Positions 30,173-38,197 are shown, counted from the first letter of the stretch. The stretch is 38,324 nt of DNA from Auritidibacter ignavus (GCF_003703835.1 NZ_RDQR01000025.1:1-38324); one strand, 5' to 3'. Notes: a model not told the origin generated them from the sequence alone. Translations and numbers: made by a program.

Positions 30173-31333
30173 GTGGCGAAAATTCTCATGGTCCTCTACC
30201 CCGATCCTGCTGATGGATACCCTCCCCAGTACGCCCGCGAGAGCATCCCCGAGCTCAGCGAATACCCAGATGGCCAGTCCCTACCAACCCCTGACAATAT
30301 CGATTTCACCCCGGGTGAGTTGCTGGGGTGCGTCTCCGGTGGGCTGGGTATCGTCGACTGGTTGAAGTCTGAAGGCCACGATGTGGTGGTGACCTCTGAT
30401 AAAGAGGGGGAAGACTCCGAATTTGACCGTGAGCTACCCGATGCCGATGTTGTGATCTCCCAGCCGTTCTGGCCGGCCTACCTGACCAAGGAGCGCCTGG
30501 AGAAAGCCAAGAATCTCAAACTGGCTCTGACCGCCGGCATTGGCTCTGACCACGTTGACTTGGATGAGGCCGCCAAGCGCGGAATCACCGTGGCAGAGGA
30601 GACCTACTCCAACTCAATTTCGGTCGCCGAACACACCGTGTTGATGGTGCTGGCCCTGGTGCGTGATTATCTGCACCAGCACGACATCTCCCGCAACGGT
30701 CGTTGGGACATTGCTGAAGCTGTGTCTCGGTCCTACGATCTGGAGGGAATGGATGTTGGTGTGCTGGCGGCCGGGCGCATCGGTCGGGCTGTCATCGAGC
30801 GCCTGGCACCCTTCGATGTCAAACTGCACTACTTCGATCAGCATCGTCTGCCCGAAGACTACGAGAAGAAGTACAATCTGACCTTCCACGAGTCTGCCGA
30901 AGCGCTGGTACCGCACGTTGATGTGCTGTGCATTCACACTCCGCTGACACCGTCAACGGAGGGCATGTTCGATGAAAAACTGCTGAACACGATGCGACAT
31001 GGCGCCTATATCGTGAACCCCGCCCGCGGTGCCATCATGGATCGCGATGCCGTCGTCCGCGCTCTGGAATCGGGGCAATTGGCCGGCTACGCCGGAGACG
31101 TGTGGTACCCGCAGCCGGCACCGGAAGATCACCCATGGCGCACCATGCCACATAATGGCATGACTCCGCATACCTCGGGTTCGTCACTGTCGGCTCAGGC
31201 TCGTTATGCTGCCGGTACTCGTGAGATCTTGGAAGACTTCCTTGCCAACCGTCAGATCCGCGACGAATACCTCATTGTTGACGGCGGAGACTACGCCGGA
31301 ACCGGTGCCTCCTCCTACCGCCAGTCGAAGTAA
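30173..31333 (+). CDS. fdh: NAD-dependent formate dehydrogenase
   Basis: This 386-residue enzyme oxidises formate to CO2 with NAD+ in the cytoplasm and needs no metal. It closely follows the Pseudomonas sp. 101 enzyme: YPDGQSLPTPDNIDFTPGELLG, ISQPFWPAYLT, ALTAGIGSDHVDL, the dinucleotide motif GVLAAGRIG and NGMTPHTSG. Equivalents of the known active residues are Asn147, Arg285, Gln314 and His333, and Asp222 specifies NAD+. Start is GTG 30173 with an excellent AAGGAGG site 7 bases upstream. A LysR regulator follows. Formate detoxification or reductant supply is the likely role. The gap 30087-30172 holds no other gene. Confidence 0.95.
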   Translation: MAKILMVLYPDPADGYPPQYARESIPELSEYPDGQSLPTPDNIDFTPGELLGCVSGGLGIVDWLKSEGHDVVVTSDKEGEDSEFDRELPDADVVISQPFWPAYLTKERLEKAKNLKLALTAGIGSDHVDLDEAAKRGITVAEETYSNSISVAEHTVLMVLALVRDYLHQHDISRNGRWDIAEAVSRSYDLEGMDVGVLAAGRIGRAVIERLAPFDVKLHYFDQHRLPEDYEKKYNLTFHESAEALVPHVDVLCIHTPLTPSTEGMFDEKLLNTMRHGAYIVNPARGAIMDRDAVVRALESGQLAGYAGDVWYPQPAPEDHPWRTMPHNGMTPHTSGSSLSAQARYAAGTREILEDFLANRQIRDEYLIVDGGDYAGTGASSYRQSK

Positions 31334-31376
31334 CCGGGCCCTGACAAGCCCCATCGATTAAACTCGGTCATATCCT

Positions 31377-31405
31377 GGGCCGGTAGCCATACTGGCTACC
31401 GGCCC
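31377..31405 (+). terminator. Strong hairpin after formate dehydrogenase
   Basis: GGGCCGGTAGCCA (31377-31389) pairs perfectly with TGGCTACCGGCCC (31393-31405) over a 3-base loop. There is no clear T-tract on the plus strand, so it could be a terminator or processing element. It lies between the formate dehydrogenase and LysR genes. Confidence 0.6.
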
Positions 31406-31437
31406 GCGGTCGTTAAACGTCCGAGGAGTGACCGGCA

Positions 31438-32349
31438 ATGCACCTGAACCAGCTGGCCTATTTTGTGGCCTTGGCACGAGAACAACATTTTGCACGTGCT
31501 GCAGAAGCCTGTTTCATTTCGCAGTCAACGCTGTCTGCCTCGATCAAGAAGCTGGAGTCCGAGCTGGGTGTGGAACTCATTCACCGTAGTCACGCCATGG
31601 AGGGGATCACTGAGCAGGGGCACGTGGTGCTGAAGTGGGCCGAGCGCATCCTGGCCGATCATCGCTCGATGGTCGCTGAGCTCGAGTACTCCCAGCAACA
31701 CCTCACAATTCCGCTTCGCCTCAGTACCGTTCCTACCGGGCTGGCCATCGCTTCACAGCTGGTGACCACCCTGAGAAAAACACATCCGACGGTCACCGTC
31801 AGTGTCGATTCCGGGTCCAATGATCATATCCTCCACGGATTGCGCCACCGCGAGCTCGATGCAGGGATCATCCTCGATCTGGGCGCAGAAGATGACCTCT
31901 ATACCCATCGTGTGGCAGAGGACCGATATCAGCTCCTGGCCAGCCGGGAGTTGCTGGACCAATACCCGCACGTGGTAGACCTGGCACAGTCTCCCTCACC
32001 TTCCATCTGCTTATCCGATCTTGCCCACATTCCGCTTGCCGTGTTGTCTCCTGCCATGCAGGCACGAAACATGCTCGATCGAGCCATGGCGCGTGTAGGG
32101 GTCGAGCTGCACCCGGCGTTGGAAACGACCACTCTCCCAACACTCCTTGCTGTGGCGACCTCCACCCAGTTCGCTTCACTCGTGCCTCGCTCGACCTTGC
32201 AGGAGCCCAGCGTCACAGGACCCGACGCGGTGATTTTGGACCTTGATCCGCCAGTGGAGCTACCTCTGGCGCTTGCCTATCCAGCGACCTCTCCGGCACC
32301 CTCGGTCGCGGCTCTGCTAGCCAATATTAACCGCGATGAGTTAGACTGA
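31438..32349 (+). CDS. LysR-family regulator, probably of formate dehydrogenase
   Basis: The 303-residue protein has an N-terminal LysR helix-turn-helix (about 1-60): HLNQLAYFVALAREQHFARAAEACFISQSTLSASIKKLESELGVELIHR. The remainder is an effector-binding domain, ending near SVAALLANINRDEL. The N-terminal block HFARAAEACFISQSTLSASIKKLE and RILADHRSM recall FdsR-like regulators of NAD-dependent formate dehydrogenases. It follows fdh on the same strand rather than diverging from it, which is unusual for LysR pairs. GGAG lies 12 bases before ATG 31438, a slightly long spacing. Control of fdh is inferred. Confidence 0.85.
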   Translation: MHLNQLAYFVALAREQHFARAAEACFISQSTLSASIKKLESELGVELIHRSHAMEGITEQGHVVLKWAERILADHRSMVAELEYSQQHLTIPLRLSTVPTGLAIASQLVTTLRKTHPTVTVSVDSGSNDHILHGLRHRELDAGIILDLGAEDDLYTHRVAEDRYQLLASRELLDQYPHVVDLAQSPSPSICLSDLAHIPLAVLSPAMQARNMLDRAMARVGVELHPALETTTLPTLLAVATSTQFASLVPRSTLQEPSVTGPDAVILDLDPPVELPLALAYPATSPAPSVAALLANINRDELD

Positions 32350-32356
32350 GCTCCAT

Positions 32357-32440
32357 GACGCGGGGTGCTTCACGTCACCACACGGAAGCTGAGAAGATAC
32401 CCGTTGAACCTGATCCAGCTCGTACTGGCGAAGGGACGTC
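32357..32440 (+). ncRNA. TPP riboswitch before thiM
   Basis: The conserved thi-box elements appear in order: CGGGGTGC (32361-32368), GCTGAGAAGATACCC, TTGAACCTGATC, GTACTGGCGAAGGGA. The terminal helix P1 is GACG (32357-32360) with CGTC (32437-32440). It begins 7 bases after the lysR stop and lies about 165 bases upstream of the thiM start. It should reduce expression of thiM, thiE and thiD when thiamin pyrophosphate is abundant. Confidence 0.93.
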
Positions 32441-32503
32441 TCACCGGTTGCACCGGGTCACTGTGCATGCCCTGTGCTCTTTCCGGATGGTTCTTTCTTG
32501 TCT

Positions 32504-32530
32504 GCCCGAGCTGTCTGCGGGTTTCTTTTG
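32504..32530 (+). terminator. Candidate riboswitch-controlled terminator
   Basis: GCCCG pairs with CGGGT and is followed by TTTCTTTT (about 32522-32529). This is a short hairpin with a U tract in the leader between the riboswitch and thiM, fitting a transcription-termination expression platform. The stem is short, and control of translation is an alternative. Confidence 0.35.
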
Positions 32531-32605
32531 GCACGGTGCCCCCGCGTTAACGCCCACCGTATTGGCCGTTGTGGTCCATCCCCTTGCTGGAAAGGAATAG
32601 TCACT

Positions 32606-33442
32606 GTGGCAGATGAACTGACCCCTCAGGCGATTCACGACGACGTGCGCGCCATCCTGACCCAGGTGAAAACCGGCCATCCGCTGGTGCATTGTTTGAC
32701 CAATAACGTGGTCAAACAGGTTACCGCCAATGCCTTGTTGGCGGCCGGGGCAGCACCGGCGATGGTGGAAGACGCTGTAGAGGCCGGCGAGTTCGCCCAC
32801 GTCGCTTCCGGGGTTCTGGTCAATGTCGGCACACTGACCCCCGATATCCGCCAGGCCATGACCTCAGCGGTCAGCGCCGCGCAGTCAGCCAACACCCCGT
32901 GGGTGCTCGACCCTGTTGCGGTCGGCGGGTTGAGCGTCCGCACCCAGTTTGCCCGTTCCATTCTGGACTCCCGCCCCGCTGCGATCCGTGGCAACCCCTC
33001 AGAAATCGCGGCTCTAGCGGGAACCGGTTCCGGCGGGCGTGGCGTTGACTCCACCGACTCCGTGGAGGCGGTTACCACCATTGCAGCAGAACTGAGCCAC
33101 CGTAGTGGAGCAGTCGTGGCCGCCTCGGGGCCCACCGACCTGGTCGTCTCCACAGTAGCGCGTACTCACGTCACCGGCGGGCACCCGATGTTGCAACAGG
33201 TCATCGGCACCGGATGCGCTTTGGGCGCCCTGACTGCCGCAACTCTGGGCGTCGCGCAGTTGCCTGCCCAACACCACGCTGCGGTGGTGGCGTCCCACGC
33301 CTTGGTCTCGGCGGCTGGGACCGTTGCGGGACAGACCGCGAGCGCACCGGGACATTTTGCCGTGGCCTGGTTGGATGCCCTCCACACCCTGAGCGCCGAC
33401 GACGTGCTCGAGCTGATCACCCTCGACTCCGAACAGGCCTAA
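32606..33442 (+). CDS. thiM: Hydroxyethylthiazole kinase
   Basis: ThiM phosphorylates salvaged 4-methyl-5-(2-hydroxyethyl)thiazole. The substrate region HCLTNNVVKQVTANALLAAGAAPAM and the ATP/catalytic motif GTGCALGALTAA with GHFAVAWLDALH near the end are typical. The 278-residue form starts at GTG 32606, preceded by GGAAAGGA about nine bases upstream. Starting at an earlier in-frame ATG would run back into the leader. It begins an operon with thiE (4-base gap) and thiD, under a TPP riboswitch. This indicates salvage of thiazole; no thiC or thiG is in the window. Confidence 0.95.
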   Translation: MADELTPQAIHDDVRAILTQVKTGHPLVHCLTNNVVKQVTANALLAAGAAPAMVEDAVEAGEFAHVASGVLVNVGTLTPDIRQAMTSAVSAAQSANTPWVLDPVAVGGLSVRTQFARSILDSRPAAIRGNPSEIAALAGTGSGGRGVDSTDSVEAVTTIAAELSHRSGAVVAASGPTDLVVSTVARTHVTGGHPMLQQVIGTGCALGALTAATLGVAQLPAQHHAAVVASHALVSAAGTVAGQTASAPGHFAVAWLDALHTLSADDVLELITLDSEQA

Positions 33443-33445
33443 AGT

Positions 33446-34135
33446 ATGTCACGGCATTCCACACATCTCGCTGACACCACCGACTGGCGGCTCTACTACA
33501 TCACCGATACCGAATACTCCGGTGGTCTCACTGCGGTTCCCGACGTCGTGGTCGAGGCGGTGAAAGGCGGGGCCGGTGTCGTCCAGGTCAGAGATAAGAC
33601 GCTTTCCGACGAGGAGTTCGCCGAACTGACCGTGGCCTGCCAGCACGCCGTGCGCAACCAGCTAGGGCAACAACGGTTCGAGCAGGTCAGGTTCTTCGTC
33701 AACGACCGGCTGGACGTGGCCCGCCAGCTCGGTTGTCACCTACACCTGGGACAAACCGATACCCCAATCTCTGAAGCTCGTGCCGTGCTCGGGGAGGAGG
33801 TGATGATTGGGTTATCTACGTCAACCCCCCGGCAGGTACGAGAGGCCGTAGATCACCAGCTGGCTGATGTGTTGGGCGTCGGCCCGTTTGCTGTGACCCC
33901 CACGAAACCCGATGCTACCACGCCCTTAGGTCTCACCGGGATCAGCCAGTGCGTTCAGGCAACAGCCGGCTCCAAGGTGAAATGTGTTGCCATTGGTGGC
34001 ATCAACACCACCAATGCGGCTGATATCTATCGCAGAACCGGCGTGGACGGGATCTGTGTGGTCTCTGCTATCGCTGCAGCTAGCGATCCCGCCCAGGTGG
34101 CTGCGCAGTTATTCTCGGCGTTGCACCGTGAATAA
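33446..34135 (+). CDS. thiE: Thiamin phosphate synthase
   Basis: ThiE joins HMP pyrophosphate with thiazole phosphate to form thiamin phosphate. Family motifs are YYITDTEYSGG, the pyrophosphate-site VVQVRDKTLSDEEF, FVNDRLDVA, LHLGQTD, and VLGVGPFAVTPTKPDA, ending with CVAIGGINTTNAADI and DGICVVSAIAAA. The 229-residue length is normal. Start is ATG 33446, 3 bases past the thiM stop. No separate promoter is visible. Confidence 0.95.
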   Translation: MSRHSTHLADTTDWRLYYITDTEYSGGLTAVPDVVVEAVKGGAGVVQVRDKTLSDEEFAELTVACQHAVRNQLGQQRFEQVRFFVNDRLDVARQLGCHLHLGQTDTPISEARAVLGEEVMIGLSTSTPRQVREAVDHQLADVLGVGPFAVTPTKPDATTPLGLTGISQCVQATAGSKVKCVAIGGINTTNAADIYRRTGVDGICVVSAIAAASDPAQVAAQLFSALHRE

Positions 34136-34228
34136 CTGTCCCAGCACAACGCTTCACCCTCCACTACTCGCCCTCGAATCATCAAGACACAGCAAAACAC
34201 GGAAGGAACGAAAGGAAGGCAAGGACCG

Positions 34229-35089
34229 ATGACATCTCGACCAGCCACCGCCTTAACCATCGCCGGAACAGATCCCTCGGGAGGAGCCGGCATTCAGGCC
34301 GATCTGAAAACCTTCACCGCCCTCGGGGTGTACGGAACCTCCGCTATTACCTCGCTGATCGCACAGAACACCCAGGGCGTTCAACAGGTGATCCCCATTG
34401 GTATCGATGATCTGCGGGCTCAAATCAGATCGGTGCTGGATGATCTGCCCATTGACGCCACGAAAATTGGGATGCTCGGCTCGGCCGAGATGGTCAAGGC
34501 GGTCGCAAAGATCATTGCCGATCGGCGTGAAGAATTCGGTGTTCTCGTCGTCGACCCGGTACTGGTAGCCACCAGCGGAGATAGCTTGTCCGATGACGAT
34601 GCCGCTCTGGCAATGGTCGAGCACCTGCTTCCGTTAGCGGATGTGGTGACCCCCAACCTTCCCGAAGCTGCGCGGCTCTCCGATGCCGATGCTGAGGCCG
34701 AAAGTCTCGAACAGATGACTAAACAGGCCCACGTTCTCGCTCAGCATGGAACTGGAGCGGTGATGGTCAAAGGTGGTCACCTCTACCACGACACCCAGGA
34801 GATGACCGATGTGGTCGTCATCAACGGTGAAGCTTATTCGCTACCGATCCCCCGTGTTAGCACCCGCAATACGCACGGCACCGGCTGCACGTTGTCGTCA
34901 GCAATCGCAGCCCGAGCGGCCCTGAACGTATCCGCTCAGACCCCGCCAAGCTCCGAGGATCTGTTGGCGTGGATCAAGAAGGGCCAAACTGATCTGGCCC
35001 GCGCCCTGGCCGCTGGAGCACAGTGGGAACTCTCCTATGCTCCGCAGACCGGGCACGGGCCCGTCAATCACCTCGCCCTACGGGCCTAA
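34229..35089 (+). CDS. thiD: Hydroxymethylpyrimidine / phosphomethylpyrimidine kinase
   Basis: ThiD phosphorylates HMP and then HMP phosphate. The ribokinase-fold motifs are TIAGTDPSGGAGIQADLKTF near the start, DPVLVATSGD, TPNLPEAARL, MVKGGH, and the ATP/catalytic motif NTHGTGCTLSSAIAA. The length of 286 is slightly long because of the C-terminus. It starts at ATG 34229, preceded by three GGAAGG/AAAGGAAGG/AAGGA purine blocks. The 93-base gap after thiE holds no terminator. Its stop is only 4 bases from the stop of the converging tenA gene. Confidence 0.95.
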   Translation: MTSRPATALTIAGTDPSGGAGIQADLKTFTALGVYGTSAITSLIAQNTQGVQQVIPIGIDDLRAQIRSVLDDLPIDATKIGMLGSAEMVKAVAKIIADRREEFGVLVVDPVLVATSGDSLSDDDAALAMVEHLLPLADVVTPNLPEAARLSDADAEAESLEQMTKQAHVLAQHGTGAVMVKGGHLYHDTQEMTDVVVINGEAYSLPIPRVSTRNTHGTGCTLSSAIAARAALNVSAQTPPSSEDLLAWIKKGQTDLARALAAGAQWELSYAPQTGHGPVNHLALRA

Positions 35090-35093
35090 CCAC

Positions 35094-35744
35094 TTAGAGT
35101 GCTTGTTGCCAGAACTCGGCTTCCAAGCGTGAGGCGGTGGCAAAGATGTGTGACAACTCGGCGAATCGCTGGTCAGACAACGGCCCCTCGCCAGCCAGCG
35201 CGTCGAGGTTGTCAACCTCTTGTTCCGAGGCTTTGACAAACTGTGGATCAATGTAGGTTTCGATCCACTCTTTATACCGGTGGTCGGGATTTTTTTCCAG
35301 GGCCGGTGCAATCTCGGCACCGATTTCGGCGTAGCCGATCAGACACGGTGCCAGGGAGACGTACAGGTCCAGCAGGGTACCGGTCAGCGCAGTGTCGAGT
35401 ACGTAGCGGGTGTAGGCCACCGTGCCAAGGTCCTCAGGGGTCGCGTTCAGTTCCTCGGGGCTGATCCCCCACTCGGCGGTCATCGAGGTGTGTAATCCGG
35501 TTTCCCAGACAATGTTCTTCAGCCCATCCATCGAATGTTGGATGCCCTCGAGCGTGTGTTGCTTATACACGGCCAGTCCATAGACGCGGGCAAAGTGAAT
35601 CAGGAAGTGGTAGTCCTGAATCAGGTAGCGCTGGAAGGCTTCGAGTTCTAGGGATTCAGCGGCCAACTTTTGGATAAATTCGTGACGAGTATAGGACTGC
35701 CACACCTCCAGGTTGGCCTGCTTCAGATCGTTGAACAACGTCAT
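35094..35744 (-). CDS. tenA: TenA-family aminopyrimidine aminohydrolase (catalytic-cysteine class)
   Basis: TenA (thiaminase II) salvages aminomethylpyrimidine from degraded thiamin to give HMP for ThiD. Compared with remembered B. subtilis TenA, Asp44, the cysteine nucleophile Cys134 (in SLAPCLIGY), Tyr138, Tyr164 in IETY and the late Glu208 in RLEAEFW are present; the tyrosine after Asp44 is Phe47. So it should be catalytically competent. At 216 residues it is slightly short. It overlaps the upstream TenA_E gene by four bases (ATGA) and is controlled by the upstream TPP riboswitch. Its stop converges on thiD with a 4-base gap. Confidence 0.92.
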   Translation of the reverse strand: MTLFNDLKQANLEVWQSYTRHEFIQKLAAESLELEAFQRYLIQDYHFLIHFARVYGLAVYKQHTLEGIQHSMDGLKNIVWETGLHTSMTAEWGISPEELNATPEDLGTVAYTRYVLDTALTGTLLDLYVSLAPCLIGYAEIGAEIAPALEKNPDHRYKEWIETYIDPQFVKASEQEVDNLDALAGEGPLSDQRFAELSHIFATASRLEAEFWQQAL

Positions 35745-36403
35745 GCGTGGATTCCTTTCAGCGGGTACTTATAGGTGTCGTTGAAGAAGCCGAGCTCAAG
35801 CTCCACCGCCCGGCGGAAAAAGTCGTGGGCGGTCTCGGCATCTTGCGCCCCGGAACGGTCGGCCTCCTGTTCGAGGAAGGTCGCGAAACTCAAGAAGTCC
35901 GGGTTGTCGTGCAAGGTGATCCATTCGTGATGAACAAAACTCTCCGGATGGTTCTCGGGAGCTCGGGCCGCCCAGTCTCGGTACAAGCACTCGGTGACCA
36001 TCAGCACCGCGACCACGGCACTGTAGTTTTGCGAGGATGCCGCTTCCCGCATCAGATCGACGAAACCGCCGGCACTCGGGGTGTCTGGAGTCGATGCGCG
36101 GAGTTCATCGGTAACGCCCAGTGCGTCAAAGGCTCGCTGGAAGTAGGTGTCTTCACTATTGACCATTTCTCCGGCGAAGCTGGCGTATCGTAACCGTGCA
36201 TCGAGCCGGTCCGCGGTGGTGATGGCGGCGCCCAGTAACTGTAAGAACGCTTCAAAGAAGCGGTAGTCCTGGTCGAGATATCCGGCCATCACGGCGTCAT
36301 CGATTGTTCCCTCGAAAAGCTCGGTCACGAACCGGTGATTAATCGCTTCCTCCCAGGTGTCGCGATTGGCTTCAAGGAGTTCTTGACTAAAACGTTGGCT
36401 CAT
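35741..36403 (-). CDS. TenA_E-type pyrimidine-salvage protein
   Basis: This 220-residue protein has the TenA fold: an early Asp in LDQDYRFFEAF, and late ELELGFFNDTYK. It lacks the cysteine in the PC motif. Instead a Glu appears in VLMVTECLYRDWAARA, as expected for the TenA_E class where glutamate replaces cysteine. Known TenA_E proteins hydrolyse formylaminopyrimidine or aminopyrimidine from thiamin breakdown; the substrate here is inferred. ATG 36403 is chosen (AGGA upstream); the frame is open 38 codons further but into the riboswitch leader. It is the first gene of a two-gene operon with the cysteine-type tenA. Confidence 0.88.
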   Translation of the reverse strand: MSQRFSQELLEANRDTWEEAINHRFVTELFEGTIDDAVMAGYLDQDYRFFEAFLQLLGAAITTADRLDARLRYASFAGEMVNSEDTYFQRAFDALGVTDELRASTPDTPSAGGFVDLMREAASSQNYSAVVAVLMVTECLYRDWAARAPENHPESFVHHEWITLHDNPDFLSFATFLEQEADRSGAQDAETAHDFFRRAVELELGFFNDTYKYPLKGIHA

Positions 36404-36435
36404 TTCGTCCTGTTGTCCTTTCCGTTCTTGCACAG

Positions 36436-36475
36436 AAAAACTCAGGACACGATCGTGCACACAGAATAAGGCCTG
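36436..36475 (-). terminator. Candidate riboswitch-controlled terminator
   Basis: On the minus strand, TCAGG and CCTGA enclose a nested CACGATCGTG hairpin, followed by GTTTTT (36440-36436). This lies between the riboswitch and the TenA_E start and could be its expression platform. A second hairpin (GGTACC-GAATCTT-GGTACC, about 36492-36512) could be the competing structure. Confidence 0.35.
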
Positions 36476-36523
36476 ACGTTGACTCGCTTCACAGGTACCA
36501 AGATTCGGTACCAGCACAGCAAT

Positions 36524-36597
36524 GACATCCCTCCGCGAAGATTAATTCGATCAGGTTCTCGGGTGTATTCTCAGCCCATTCTCAGGCACCCCGTGTC
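36524..36597 (-). ncRNA. TPP riboswitch before the tenA pair
   Basis: On the minus strand the thi-box elements are present: ACGGGGTGCC, GGGCTGAGAATACACCC, GAACCTGATC, and CGCGGAGGGATGTC. P1 pairs GACA (36597-36594) with TGTC (36527-36524). The last part, GCGGAGGGA in place of GCGAAGGGA, differs by one base from the usual. The RNA lies about 120 bases upstream of the TenA_E start and points to TPP repression of the tenA pair. Confidence 0.9.
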
Positions 36598-36690
36598 GTT
36601 CAACACTGTATCGAATGGCCTCATTTTGCGTCTAGGGTGTTGCTCGTTCATCGAGTACACAGCCGGGCACTCTCAGGGCTCTTTAAACAA

Positions 36691-36726
36691 GGTCAGTCCA
36701 GCCCCCTCTGTGTGGCTGGACTGGCC
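36691..36726 (-). terminator. Strong hairpin with minus-strand U-rich tail
   Basis: GGTCAGTCCAGCC (36691-36703) pairs with GGCTGGACTGGCC (36714-36726) over a 10-base loop; one position is a G-U wobble. On the minus strand the tail TTGTTTAAAG follows. It would end a transcript coming from the right and insulate the tenA riboswitch. No coding gene is visible to its right. Confidence 0.6.
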
Positions 36727-37046
36727 CTGTTGCCGTCTGAGCGTCGATTCTCACTTCAGATAACGCTCTCCGACCTAACCCAAAAAGACCAGGCCGAAGT
36801 AGGGCCTACACCTACAAACCCGAGGGCTTGAACAACCACTTTGCCATCATAAAAACATCAAAACAAAGAGAATCAATTGGTCCGATCTTGTTTGGGTGGC
36901 ATGTCAGTTGACGAGCAACATCCGTCTCGACAGCAACGAAGGCCTGCGACGTTTTAACAGACACTCGCATTCCTTGTTCTAACATGACATATAAAATTGC
37001 CGTTTGAATTCTCTCATCAACCTGTGTTCGGCTGAACCATTGTAGA

Positions 37047-37068
37047 TTAGCGCAAGCTCAGGCGCTAA
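37047..37068. repeat. Inverted repeat
   Basis: TTAGCGC (37047-37053) is followed after 8 bases by its complement GCGCTAA (37062-37068), a perfect 7-base stem. No T-tract or gene adjoins it. Confidence 0.4.
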
Positions 37069-37633
37069 TATAGCAAGTCAAACTACGCACGTAGGATCGT
37101 TAGTCGCACTCGCGCCTCTATTCTTTAGCCCCTTCTACCGGCGCTCTCTTCACGTAGTAACTAAGCTAACCAAGCTGAAGCTATCGAAACCGTGGGGCCA
37201 GATTATAAGGGTCGCTTCTGCAATTTACTCTACCAAAATCCGCCTTGAGGTAGACCAGGCAACTACAGCATATGCCGCTTTCTTCAGCAATAAGGCGGTG
37301 TTTCTACCCCAGGGAGGCAACCAATCGGCTCAGCGACGCTACCGTACATTGACAAAAGATGCCTTTCCTAAATCCCGGAACACGCACTTCTCCACGACAA
37401 CAATTCCTTGCACTCAACTAGTAATACTAAACCAAATAGAATCACAGACACTTCGAAAACAGAGCGGTTAACTACTCTCTATCATAATAGTTTTCTAATT
37501 ATCCTTTCAGCGAGACAGTATTTGAATACTATAAGAAATAGTTATCATATCTATAATACCAAATATAAGTACTTTAGCATTGGTAAATACGTTGGGCAGA
37601 TATATAGTGTTAGCAAACGCACTAACAAATAGG

Positions 37634-37660
37634 CCAAGTTCTCCCGAAAGGGGGATTTGG
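37634..37660 (+). repeat. Long hairpin with a small CGAAA loop
   Basis: CCAAGTTCTCC (37634-37644) pairs with GGGGGATTTGG read from 37660 back, giving 11 pairs including three G-U. It follows the AT-rich stretch and another hairpin (TGTTAG/CTAACA, 37608-37627). Stable folding is predicted by pairing only; function unknown. Confidence 0.4.
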
Positions 37661-38197
37661 AACTCATCGGTCAGATCGGGGGGCAACAGTGTTTATTTTC
37701 GCGCAATTGCCTGGAACCAGCTCCAGGGAAGAGAAGCGAATTGTGAACAAAGAAGTTCCCGACAGAGACGTTAGCATTTTTGTAATTTCACCAGAATACC
37801 TAGCCCCAGCTTTTTGCACGCTTACCGGTAGACTGAAGCAAAACCGACACGGATGAAGCTAGAGCCACCCATACAATACGGACTTGGAATATCGGCATGG
37901 CAAACTCAAAGTTGTTGTACTGCGTTGCGACGGTAGAAGCCCGACAAAATCTTTAGGATACGGTTTTCAAAACGCTAGTTCCCCCTCCTTTTCACAAGGG
38001 GATCCGCAACGCATCGCCTACTGGAAATCCACAACCTACGGCATGATAAACAATATTTTCACCATCGGTGAACCAATCCGGTCGCCACTTTCGAACGGGC
38101 TACGACCTAAGACTTCCCCACCTTACTCAACGAAAGCAACGACCTGGCCGACTTGCGGTTAGGCCTAAGAAATGACAGTTTTGTTCCAACCTTATCT

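Larger units (their letters stand above)
36727..38197. other. Gene-poor region, partly AT-rich, no convincing gene
   Basis: No open frame here shows recognisable protein features; the longest are short and low in complexity. Bases 37400-37630 are markedly AT-rich compared with the rest of the window. Several inverted repeats occur (37047-37068, 37608-37627, 37634-37660). A short 23S rRNA-like motif lies near 36818-36835. I see no tRNA or other RNA gene. Confidence 0.5.

Noticed and set aside
36637-36831. 64-residue plus-strand frame over the hairpin at 36691
   Set aside because: It runs through a strong terminator-like hairpin and has no ribosome site or recognisable domain.
37408-37632. 74-residue open frame in the AT-rich stretch
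   Set aside because: The product is rich in N, K, T, S and Y as expected from random AT-rich sequence; no ribosome site or motif.
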